Shown: piece after piece, positions 1-6,017 of the stretch | How the letters are laid out: each line of letters opens with the position of its first letter | How positions within the stretch are numbered: the first letter of the stretch is position 1 | The notes under the pieces: generated by a model | The model's input: only the letters and a program-made list of their open reading frames with translations | The model's database searches: none | Told to the model about the DNA's origin: nothing | Assembly: GCA_004566265.1 (NCBI GenBank) | Contig: SPLB01000091.1 | Coordinates: 1 to 6,017 of the forward strand | DNA: 6,017 nt | Origin: Paracoccaceae bacterium | Lineage (GTDB): Bacteria > Pseudomonadota > Alphaproteobacteria > Rhodobacterales > Rhodobacteraceae | Reading direction: 5' to 3' | Position numbers and translations under genes: made by a program

Positions 1-9
1 ACGATTTAC

Positions 10-35
10 AAAAACGGCGTCCCATGTGGGACGCC
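10..35 (-). terminator. Intrinsic terminator of rpoD
   Basis: Read on the minus strand, GGCGTCCC (35-28), loop ACAT (27-24) and GGGACGCC (23-16) form a perfect 8-bp GC-rich stem. One G and then five T (14-10) follow. It starts 24 bases past the rpoD stop codon. Stem, tight tetraloop and T-tract are the classical Rho-independent arrangement, so transcription of rpoD very probably ends here. Confidence 0.93.
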
Positions 36-59
36 CTGTCAAATCTCTGGGCCAGCACC

Positions 60-2048
60 CTACTGATCAAGGAAACTGCGCAGTTTGCGGCTTCGGCTCG
101 GGTGCTTCAGCTTGCGCAGCGCCTTGGCTTCGATCTGGCGGATCCGTTCGCGTGTCACCGAGAACTGCTGGCCGACCTCTTCCAGCGTATGGTCGGTGTT
201 CATGCCGATGCCAAAACGCATGCGCAGAACACGTTCCTCACGCGGGGTGAGCGAGGCGAGAACACGGGTGGTGGTCTCTTTCAGGTTCTCCTGGATCGCA
301 GAATCGAGCGGCAGAACGGCGTTCTTGTCCTCGATGAAATCGCCCAGCTGGCTGTCTTCCTCGTCCCCGATTGGGGTTTCAAGGGAGATCGGCTCTTTGG
401 CGATCTTCATGACCTTGCGGACCTTCTCGAGCGGCATCTGCAGCTTTTCGGCCAGTTCTTCCGGCGTCGGCTCGCGACCGATTTCGTGCAGCATCTGACG
501 GCCGGTGCGGACCAGCTTGTTGATGGTCTCGATCATATGGACCGGGATACGGATCGTGCGGGCCTGATCTGCGATAGAGCGCGTGATCGCCTGACGGATC
601 CACCAGGTCGCATAGGTCGAGAACTTGTATCCGCGACGGTATTCGAACTTGTCGACCGCCTTCATCAGGCCAATGTTGCCTTCCTGAATGAGGTCGAGGA
701 ACTGCAGACCACGGTTGGTGTATTTCTTCGCAATCGAGATCACAAGACGCAGGTTGGCCTCGACCATTTCTTTCTTGGCCTGGCGGGCTTCTTTTTCGCC
801 TTTTTGAACCTGCTGCACAATGCGACGGAATTCAGAAATATCGAGCCCCACATAGGTGCCGACCTGCGCCATGTCTGCGCGCAGCTCTTCCACCTTGTCA
901 TTGGAGCGCTCAATAAACATCTGCCAGCCACGGCCCGGCTTCTCCGCCATGTCCGAGAGCCAATTCGGGTCGAGTTCACGCCCCCGATAGGCTTCGACAA
1001 ATTCTTTGCGGTTGATGCGGGCCTGGTCGGCCAGCTTGACCATGGCGCTGTCGATTTGCATGACGCGGCGGTTGATTCCGTAAAGCTGGTCGATCAAAGC
1101 CTCAATGCGATTGTTGTGCAGGTGAAGGCCATTCACCAGTTCTACGATTTCCGACCGCAGCGCTTGATAGCGAGCCTCGTCCGTTTTCGAGAAGGAGCCA
1201 TCCTCGTTCAGCGTGGCCGAGATGCGGCTGTCTTGCATTTCCGACAGATCGGCAAAGTCGCTGGAAATGCGTTCGAGCGTTTCCAGAACACGATCCTTCA
1301 GGGCCGCTTCCATGGCCGCAAGGGACATATTGGCCTGCTCGTCTTCGTCTTCGTCATCGTCGTTGTTGAGGATCGGGTTGCCGTCAGCATCCAGCTCCGG
1401 ACCAGTGTCCTTGGCCGGTTTGATCGGCTGAACACCCGAAGTGTCGACAACCGGTTCCGTGGTTCCGCCGTCTTCATCCATCTGGTTGCCAAAGGTGGTT
1501 TCCAGATCAATCACGTCGCGCAGAAGGATGTCCTCGGACAGCAGTTCGTCGTGCCAGATGGTGATCGCTTGGAAAGTCAGCGGGCTTTCGCACAGCCCGT
1601 TGATCATCGTATTGCGCCCCGCCTCAATGCGTTTCGCAATCGCAATCTCACCTTCGCGCGACAGAAGCTCGACCGAGCCCATCTCGCGCAGGTACATGCG
1701 CACCGGGTCATCAGTGCGGTCCAGTTTCTCGGCCGCGGCGCCGGCCACAGCAACTTCACGGTTGCTTTCTGTGGCCACCAGTTCAGTGGAGCCTTTGTTC
1801 TCCTCTTCCTCGGCGTCCTCGTCCTCGATGATATTGATGCCCATCTCCGACAGCATGGACATTACGTCCTCGATCTGTTCGGAGGACACCTGATCCGGCG
1901 GCAGGACCTGATTGAGCTGATCGTAGGTGATGTAGCCCTTTTCCCGGGCCTCTGCGATCATCTTTTTGACCTTGGCCTGGCTCATGTCGATCGAAATTTC
2001 GCCGTCCTGGTCTTCAGGCTTTTGGGCGTCGGTATCTTTGGCGGCCAT
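60..2048 (-). CDS. rpoD: RNA polymerase primary sigma factor RpoD (sigma-70)
   Basis: Housekeeping sigma factor: it binds core RNA polymerase in the cytoplasm, recognises -35 and -10 promoter elements and helps melt DNA. All sigma-70 regions are visible in the 662 residues. Region 1.1 lies at about 15-75. Region 1.2 starts at [13 protein letters not shown] (112-124). A non-conserved region spans about 145-400. Regions 2.1-2.4 lie at about 428-504, including [12 protein letters not shown] and the -10 recognition/melting stretch [15 protein letters not shown] (474-488). Region 3 spans about 505-595, with the PISLETPIG finger segment (553-561). Region 4 spans about 597-652, with the -35-binding helix-turn-helix at [20 protein letters not shown] (621-640). 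It is longer than E. coli RpoD (613 aa), as usual in alphaproteobacteria, because of the non-conserved region. Two acidic runs stand out, at 75-83 and 230-237. The ATG start has a good Shine-Dalgarno, GAGGAG, 6 bases upstream (2055-2060). It follows dnaG by 188 bases and ends at a clear terminator. Confidence 0.98.
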   Translation of the reverse strand: MAAKDTDAQKPEDQDGEISIDMSQAKVKKMIAEAREKGYITYDQLNQVLPPDQVSSEQIEDVMSMLSEMGINIIEDEDAEEEENKGSTELVATESNREVAVAGAAAEKLDRTDDPVRMYLREMGSVELLSREGEIAIAKRIEAGRNTMINGLCESPLTFQAITIWHDELLSEDILLRDVIDLETTFGNQMDEDGGTTEPVVDTSGVQPIKPAKDTGPELDADGNPILNNDDDEDEDEQANMSLAAMEAALKDRVLETLERISSDFADLSEMQDSRISATLNEDGSFSKTDEARYQALRSEIVELVNGLHLHNNRIEALIDQLYGINRRVMQIDSAMVKLADQARINRKEFVEAYRGRELDPNWLSDMAEKPGRGWQMFIERSNDKVEELRADMAQVGTYVGLDISEFRRIVQQVQKGEKEARQAKKEMVEANLRLVISIAKKYTNRGLQFLDLIQEGNIGLMKAVDKFEYRRGYKFSTYATWWIRQAITRSIADQARTIRIPVHMIETINKLVRTGRQMLHEIGREPTPEELAEKLQMPLEKVRKVMKIAKEPISLETPIGDEEDSQLGDFIEDKNAVLPLDSAIQENLKETTTRVLASLTPREERVLRMRFGIGMNTDHTLEEVGQQFSVTRERIRQIEAKALRKLKHPSRSRKLRSFLDQ

Positions 2049-2095
2049 TCATTGCTCCTCTGCGGCTCCCCCTGCGGCCGATGCGGCGCTAGGGC

Positions 2096-2304
2096 GATTC
2101 GGGTTGTGAGAATCATTAGAGCGATCCGGTGATTCGTCACCCCGTTTACCTAATTTTCCTCTGGGCTTCCTTAGCAAAACGCCCTTGCGCGACGTTCAGG
2201 CCACAATCGGCAAGCGAAACGCAAACAGTTTGATGGTTATTTGTTTGGAAACCCGATTCGGGCCAAGAGCGCACCAAAGGCGTCGCGCTCTTCGCGATTG
2301 AGTC
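2096..2304. other. Cluster of five GANTC sites (CcrM-type methylation motif)
   Basis: GANTC occurs at 2096-2100, 2110-2114, 2131-2135, 2255-2259 and 2300-2304. Three lie within 40 bases in the rpoD leader and two in the last codons of dnaG. By eye I found only five more in the rest of the window (near 301, 1074, 3473, 3766 and 4717). GANTC is the target of the cell-cycle methyltransferase CcrM found in most alphaproteobacteria. Whether the cluster regulates anything is inference. Confidence 0.5.
2110..2135. promoter_or_regulatory. Inverted repeat in the rpoD upstream region, possible promoter/operator
   Basis: The plus strand has GAATCA (2110-2115), 14 bases, then TGATTC (2130-2135), a perfect 6-bp inverted repeat. 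Each arm contains a GANTC site. On the minus strand the first arm overlaps TCTAAT (2120-2115), which matches five of six bases of the -10 consensus. No convincing -35 hexamer lies 16-18 bases upstream of it; GTGAC is present but about 14 bases away. It lies 61 bases or more upstream of the rpoD start. A dedicated rpoD promoter or operator here is plausible but unproven. Confidence 0.3.
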
Positions 2305-4315
2305 GCGCGCCATTGTCGCCCACGTCATATGTTGCTTTGTCCTCATTCTCGCTGCGTTGCGCCTTGTTGCGGGCCTCTGCGGCTTCGCGAAGGCGCCAGG
2401 TCAGCGCCTCATCCTCGGTATGCTGGATATCCTCAACGGCTTCCTGCTGTTCCGCATCCGCGCCCCAGCTGGCTTCGAGTTTTGCAAACTCCTCGGCAAG
2501 GAGCTGGCTTGCAATCTCCAAATCACCAGCGCGGCGCAGACAGGGGCTAATAGCCACATGGCGAAGCGAGAAGAGGTTTTCAAGGGCACGCGGGCCCAAG
2601 GCGTAATCTATTTCGTCGCGCAGACGCTCCGGTGCGTCGATGCCAAAGCGCAGGATCAGATCCCGAAGCGGCCCATGATCGGGGTCAATACAGGCCAGGC
2701 GTTCGAGGTTCTGTTCATATTCCAAAATCACGCGCGGCGTGGCCACGCAGGACGCAAGGATGACCGCTTCGCGCACGCGGGTGATCGACGCCTCATCGGC
2801 CCCCGCGACGAGCGACGCACGGGTGGTTGCGACGGGCTCAACAGCAGCGGCCTGCCACTTGCCTTTCCACGGGAGACGCCCGCCATCCCGGAAGCCGCCC
2901 GATTTCCGGGAGCCCGGCTGGTAGGTGCCACCACGCGGCTGGTAGCCGGAGCCCCCCTGCCCGCGCCCACCCCAGTCATTGTCGCCGCGGTTATACCCGC
3001 CCCCAAACCCGTCGCCGGTGTCACCGCCGCTGCGGCCAAACAGGACATTGCGCATCTCTTTGATGTCTTGGGCATAATGGCCCCGGATGGAGGGGTCTCG
3101 GATCTTTTTGATCTGTTCACGCAGGGCCTTGTCCAGACCTGCCTTGCGTTCGGGACTGTCGAAAACCTTGCCGTCGGTTTCGCGCTGCCAGAGCAGTTTC
3201 ACCATGGGCAGGGCCTGATCCAGTACCGCCTGTACGGCCTCTGGGCCTTCGCTGCGGACCATATCGTCAGGGTCCTTGCCATCCGGCATGATCGCAAAGC
3301 GCAAAGACTTACCCGCTTCCAACTTGGGCAGCGCCAGATCCACCAAACGCATGGCGGCGCGGAGGCCTGCCTTGTCGCCGTCAAGCGCAATGATCGGCTC
3401 ATCCCCCATCCGCCAGAGCATCTGCAACTGATTTTCTGTGATGGCCGTGCCCAAAGGCGCCACGGTCGACGGGAATCCGGCCTCTGCCAAGGCGATCACA
3501 TCCATATACCCTTCGGCGACAATCAGCGACGCCCCACGGCCAGACGCCGCCCGCGCTGGCCCGTGATTGTAGAGGCTGCGCCCCTTATCAAAGAGTTCGG
3601 TTTCAGGCGAATTCAGATATTTGGCATTGTCATTTGGGTCCATTGCACGACCGCCAAAGGCAATCGCGCGACCGCGTGCATCGCGGATCGGGAACATGAT
3701 CCGGTTGCGGAAAGTGTCATAGGGTTTTTTGCCCTTGTTCGACGGTTTGCCCAGCCCCGCTGCAAGAATCAGCTCATCCGCCACATCCTTGCCCTTCAGC
3801 GCATCCCAGAGGTTCTGCCAGCCGTCTGGCGCAAAGCCGATTTCCCATCGGTCCAGCGCATCCTGGGACAGACCGCGCCGCGCCAGATAATTCCGGGCAT
3901 CTGCGGCAGCGCCAGTGCGCAGTTGCAGGCGAAAGTATTTCACCGCCAGTTCCATCACCTCGATCAGCTGGGTGCGGCGGTCCTGTTTTTCGGCCGCCTT
4001 TGGGTCGCGCTTGGGCATCTCCATGCCCGCCTCACCGGCGAGGATCTCCACCGCTTCCATAAAACCAACGTTTTCGGTTTCCTGCACAAACTTTAGCGCA
4101 TCCCCTTTGGCCTGACAGCCAAAGCAATAGTAAAACCCTTTCTTGTCTTCGACATGGAAGGATGCCGTCTTTTCGTGGTGGAAGGGGCATGGTGCCCAAA
4201 AATCGCCCTTGCCCGGCTGGCTTTTGCGCTGATCCCACATGACCTTTCGACCCACGACATCCGACAGGCTGACGCGGTTACGAAGTTCATCAAGAAAACC
4301 CGGAGGCAAGGACAT
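2237..4315 (-). CDS. dnaG: DNA primase DnaG
   Basis: Cytoplasmic replicative primase that makes the RNA primers for lagging-strand and origin DNA synthesis, working with the DnaB helicase. The 692 residues show an N-terminal CHC2 zinc finger with ligands C43, H46, C64 and C67. The primase core follows, with RNRIMFPI (203-210) and YLNSPET (233-239). The Toprim catalytic part has AEGYMD (267-272, E268), DGD (312-314) and DPDD (348-351) as metal-binding acidic residues. A Gly-rich low-complexity linker fills 427-480, and an alpha-helical C-terminal region (about 500-692) is expected to bind DnaB. At 692 aa it is clearly longer than E. coli DnaG (581 aa), and the linker accounts for much of the excess. 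The ATG start keeps the conserved N-terminal SLPPGFLDELRNRV. Its Shine-Dalgarno, AAGGT (4327-4323), is only moderate. It lies 29 bases after the small exported-protein gene and upstream of rpoD. No terminator is seen after the TAA stop, so read-through into rpoD is likely. Confidence 0.98.
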   Translation of the reverse strand: MSLPPGFLDELRNRVSLSDVVGRKVMWDQRKSQPGKGDFWAPCPFHHEKTASFHVEDKKGFYYCFGCQAKGDALKFVQETENVGFMEAVEILAGEAGMEMPKRDPKAAEKQDRRTQLIEVMELAVKYFRLQLRTGAAADARNYLARRGLSQDALDRWEIGFAPDGWQNLWDALKGKDVADELILAAGLGKPSNKGKKPYDTFRNRIMFPIRDARGRAIAFGGRAMDPNDNAKYLNSPETELFDKGRSLYNHGPARAASGRGASLIVAEGYMDVIALAEAGFPSTVAPLGTAITENQLQMLWRMGDEPIIALDGDKAGLRAAMRLVDLALPKLEAGKSLRFAIMPDGKDPDDMVRSEGPEAVQAVLDQALPMVKLLWQRETDGKVFDSPERKAGLDKALREQIKKIRDPSIRGHYAQDIKEMRNVLFGRSGGDTGDGFGGGYNRGDNDWGGRGQGGSGYQPRGGTYQPGSRKSGGFRDGGRLPWKGKWQAAAVEPVATTRASLVAGADEASITRVREAVILASCVATPRVILEYEQNLERLACIDPDHGPLRDLILRFGIDAPERLRDEIDYALGPRALENLFSLRHVAISPCLRRAGDLEIASQLLAEEFAKLEASWGADAEQQEAVEDIQHTEDEALTWRLREAAEARNKAQRSENEDKATYDVGDNGARLNREERDAFGALLARIGFPNK

Positions 4316-4344
4316 GGCGCGGACCTTTTGGTTGCCGATGTGAA

Positions 4345-4704
4345 TTACTCGTCAGAAGACAAAGAGTGTTGCATCTCCTGGATCTGATCCCAATTGTCCA
4401 GACATTGCTGCTCCAGAACCGCGCCCAGGTCGACCTTGCGCAGGTCGCGGCGCTTCATGCCGTAGACATGGGCGGTCAGCGGGTCAATCGTATTGGCAAA
4501 CTGGGGGGGCCAGTTGGGATTTGCCGACAAAATGGTTTCAGCCACTTTATCCTGCGCCACGCGGTCCATGCGGGCCTGCTGCACAGCTGCCATCACCTGG
4601 CCTTGAAATTTACAGCTGTCCTCCTTGCCGATTTCATCGGCCCAGAGGGGGGAGACAGCGGTGGCCGCCGCGAGGGACGCGGCGGCAAGTGTCATGCGAA
4701 GCAT
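4345..4704 (-). CDS. Small exported protein of unknown function
   Basis: I do not recognise a named family in this 119-residue protein. The N-terminus looks like a Sec signal peptide: a short basic start with R3, an Ala-rich hydrophobic core (about 5-19) and a likely signal peptidase I site after LWA (20-22). The mature part of about 97 residues would therefore be periplasmic or secreted. It has exactly two cysteines, C31 and C101, which could form a disulfide in the periplasm. A conserved-looking YGMKRRDLRKVDLG stretch (81-94) precedes the second cysteine. No membrane anchor or lipobox is seen. The ATG start gives a normal signal peptide; the ribosome site upstream is weak (GGACGAG). A second ATG at codon 4 is an alternative start. 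It lies 37 bases after soxG and 29 bases before dnaG, so it may be co-transcribed with either. The context gives no clear job. Confidence 0.82.
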   Translation of the reverse strand: MLRMTLAAASLAAATAVSPLWADEIGKEDSCKFQGQVMAAVQQARMDRVAQDKVAETILSANPNWPPQFANTIDPLTAHVYGMKRRDLRKVDLGAVLEQQCLDNWDQIQEMQHSLSSDE

Positions 4705-4741
4705 AAATCTCGTCCGGAATCAGTTGTTGATCCAGATGAGG

Positions 4742-5287
4742 TTACCCCCGTGCCGCGACAGCTTCCATCGCTGTTTTCAGATCATGCACCAAGGTGGCCG
4801 CCATAGAGCGAAAGACCATGATCTGGAACGCCTCGTCACTGGTTCGGGTGATGGAGGCCATCATGTGCTTCAGCTCGGTTCGGGCGGAGGTCCCGGTCGG
4901 AAAGTGCGACAGCCGGAAGTCCAACGGTGACAGGCGGGCCAGAACGTCGGCGACACCTTTGCCCTTCAGTTCAACAACAGACCAGCCATCGGTGAGTTCA
5001 GTCACCGCAGCGGTTGCGTCAAGCGAAGCATCTGCCTTGGGGCCAATGAGCAGGGATTGACCGCGCGCGAACCAGATCACACGGACCTCGCGATCGCCTT
5101 CGCTTCCGCCGATCGCAGGCAGCGCCACGCCATGCGCTGTTTTCAGCGCCTTGGAGCTCGCGTCCTCCTGGCCCTTGTAAGGTGCGATCAAGGTCATATG
5201 ATCGGGCCAGAGCTCGGTCAGGTCAGCGCTGCCGGTGGAGAAGGGCAAGAGCCCTTCACAGGGGGATTTTGCAGTCAGCTCAGCCAC
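4742..5287 (-). CDS. soxG: Sarcosine oxidase gamma subunit SoxG
   Basis: Small gamma subunit of the cytoplasmic heterotetrameric sarcosine oxidase (SoxBDAG). The complex oxidatively demethylates sarcosine to glycine and H2O2 and yields 5,10-methylene-tetrahydrofolate. Gamma is a non-catalytic partner that packs against the large alpha subunit. The 181 residues are close to the usual family size. Family-like segments are WFARGQSLLIG (72-82), DGWSVVELKGKGVADVLARL (100-119), SARTELKHM (134-142) and FQIMVFRSMAATLVHDL (154-170). The start is GTG at 5287-5285, supported by a strong AAGGAGG 8 bases upstream. The gene overlaps the soxA stop codon by 8 bases, which fixes its identity and suggests coupled translation. 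Confidence 0.93.
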   Translation of the reverse strand: MAELTAKSPCEGLLPFSTGSADLTELWPDHMTLIAPYKGQEDASSKALKTAHGVALPAIGGSEGDREVRVIWFARGQSLLIGPKADASLDATAAVTELTDGWSVVELKGKGVADVLARLSPLDFRLSHFPTGTSARTELKHMMASITRTSDEAFQIMVFRSMAATLVHDLKTAMEAVAARG

Positions 5288-6017
5288 GGAGTTTTCCTCC
5301 TTCGGGATCTAGGAATACAGGCGACACCACCTCGCAGAGCGTATCTATGCCGCGGGTGTGGTCCACGAGACGCACGGTTTCACCCATCCGCTCGGGGCCG
5401 TTTTTCAGAAGGCCAAGGCCGATCATGTGGCCCAGAGTGGGGGAATACCCAACAGACGCCACCCAGCCCTGATCGTTCACACGTTCAACCGTTTCGCCTT
5501 CATTAAAGAGATGCGCACCGGCGCTGATCTCTTCCCCTGCCTTTACCGGTTTCAAACCAACCAGACGCTCGCGGGACGGGTCGTTCAGGCCTTCGCGTTC
5601 CGAACAGGCCTTGCCCCAGCAGGTTTTTTTCTTCGACACAAGACCTTGCATGGTCAGGTCAAAGGCGGTGACCCGCCCGTCGATTTCCGCGTGGGTGATA
5701 AAGCCTTTCTCGATCCGCAGCACGTTCAGCGCCTCCAGACCATAGGCACCGCCGCCCAGAGCTTCGCAGCGCTTGACCAGTTCGCGGTAGAGCGCTTCGC
5801 CGTAGCGCGCGGGCACCGCAATTTCGTAGGCCTGTTCGCCCGAGAAAGAGATGCGGAACAGGCGACCGGCCTGCCCCAATACGGTGACCTCACCGCAGGC
5901 CATGAAGGGGAAGGTTTCGTTGGTGATTTCTTCCGACACCACCTGATTGATCAGCTCGCGTGATTTAGGCCCCGCCACAGAGAACTGCGCCCATTGTTCC
6001 GTGACCGAGGTCAGCTG
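5280..6017 (-). CDS. soxA: Sarcosine oxidase alpha subunit SoxA, C-terminal part (5' end outside window)
   Basis: Large alpha subunit of heterotetrameric sarcosine oxidase. In the family it binds NAD+, shares the FMN site with the beta subunit, and carries a C-terminal GcvT-like domain that forms 5,10-methylene-tetrahydrofolate from the imine/formaldehyde intermediate. Only the last 245 codons of an expected roughly 1000 are present, and the frame is open to the window edge. A GTG at 5978 is an internal valine codon (in SVAGPKSREL), not a start. Visible GcvT features are VAGPKSREL (14-22 of the fragment), SFSGEQAYEIAVPA (57-70) and GLEALNVLRIEKGFITHAE (93-111). The C-terminal barrel contains RLVGLKPV and SVGYSPTLGHMIGLGLL (188-204). 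It ends in TGA, with soxG overlapping; soxB and soxD are expected upstream beyond the window. Confidence 0.96.
   Translation of the reverse strand, partial: QLTSVTEQWAQFSVAGPKSRELINQVVSEEITNETFPFMACGEVTVLGQAGRLFRISFSGEQAYEIAVPARYGEALYRELVKRCEALGGGAYGLEALNVLRIEKGFITHAEIDGRVTAFDLTMQGLVSKKKTCWGKACSEREGLNDPSRERLVGLKPVKAGEEISAGAHLFNEGETVERVNDQGWVASVGYSPTLGHMIGLGLLKNGPERMGETVRLVDHTRGIDTLCEVVSPVFLDPEGGKLRG
5296..5302 (-). promoter_or_regulatory. Ribosome binding site of soxG, inside soxA
   Basis: The minus strand reads AAGGAGG at 5302-5296, 8 bases before the GTG at 5287. It is the strongest Shine-Dalgarno in the window and lies within the last codons of soxA. It decides the GTG start of soxG and implies that ribosomes finishing soxA can reinitiate directly on soxG. 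Confidence 0.85.

Noticed and set aside
24..2132. 702-codon open frame on the plus strand across rpoD
   Set aside because: It is exactly antisense to an unmistakable rpoD, its product has no recognisable domain, and its initiator region lies in the rpoD terminator. Long antisense frames are common opposite GC-rich genes with low stop-codon density.
2128..2141. Hairpin GGTGA-TTCG-TCACC as a dnaG terminator
   Set aside because: The stem is only 5 bp and no T-tract follows on the minus strand, so it does not meet the pattern of an intrinsic terminator.
2146..2346. 66-codon minus-strand frame spanning the end of dnaG and the gap before rpoD
   Set aside because: Over half of it lies in another frame of dnaG, there is no ribosome site, and the product is featureless.
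2357..4096. 579-codon open frame on the plus strand across dnaG
   Set aside because: It is antisense to well-conserved dnaG, lacks domain-like features and has no convincing ribosome site. It is a codon-bias shadow.
4713..4734. Imperfect hairpin between soxG and the exported-protein gene as a terminator
   Set aside because: About six base pairs with a bulge and no T-tract. It overlaps the leader just before the next start codon and is too weak to call.
5358..5963. 201-codon plus-strand frame opposite soxA
   Set aside because: It mirrors the conserved GcvT-like coding region of soxA and has no independent support.
5280..5978. soxA fragment as a complete 232-aa gene starting with GTG at 5978
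   Set aside because: The frame continues to the window edge with conserved-looking codons (ending in EQWAQFSVAGPKS), so the GTG is an internal valine of a larger protein.

Overview
The window carries five genes, all read from the minus strand, in transcription order: the 3' part of soxA, then soxG, a small predicted exported protein of unknown function, dnaG and rpoD. A clear intrinsic terminator closes the unit at the left edge. The moderately GC-rich coding sequence, the long alphaproteobacterial-type RpoD (662 aa) with an acidic non-conserved insert, the dnaG-rpoD pairing and the heterotetrameric sarcosine oxidase genes together point to an alphaproteobacterium, most likely Rhodobacterales (Roseobacter group). 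That placement comes from protein character, not from a database search.

Layout, in transcription order from right to left. Bases 6017-5280 hold the last 245 codons of soxA, covering its C-terminal aminomethyltransferase-like part. soxG (5287-4742) starts with GTG, overlaps the soxA stop by 8 bases and has a strong Shine-Dalgarno sequence inside the end of soxA, so the two are probably translationally coupled. After 37 bases comes the 119-aa exported protein (4704-4345), and after 29 more bases dnaG (4315-2237). A 188-base gap holding an inverted repeat and several GANTC sites precedes rpoD (2048-60). An 8-bp stem, 4-base loop and T-tract (35-10) end the unit. No gap exceeds 300 bases and there is no credible plus-strand gene.

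Two functional blocks sit side by side. SoxA and SoxG belong to the cytoplasmic sarcosine oxidase that demethylates sarcosine (from choline, glycine betaine or creatine breakdown) to glycine and passes the one-carbon unit to tetrahydrofolate. DnaG (replication primase) and RpoD (housekeeping sigma factor) are the core of the macromolecular-synthesis operon. The short gaps and lack of an internal terminator allow read-through from the catabolic genes into dnaG, but no promoter could be assigned firmly, so this is inference.

I see no mobile element, CRISPR array, tRNA/rRNA, phage gene or defence system, and nothing that amounts to a new multi-gene system. The points most worth a second look are a 54-residue Gly/Arg/aromatic low-complexity linker in DnaG, a cluster of GANTC (CcrM-type) sites with an inverted repeat upstream of rpoD, and the placement of sarcosine oxidase genes next to dnaG-rpoD.
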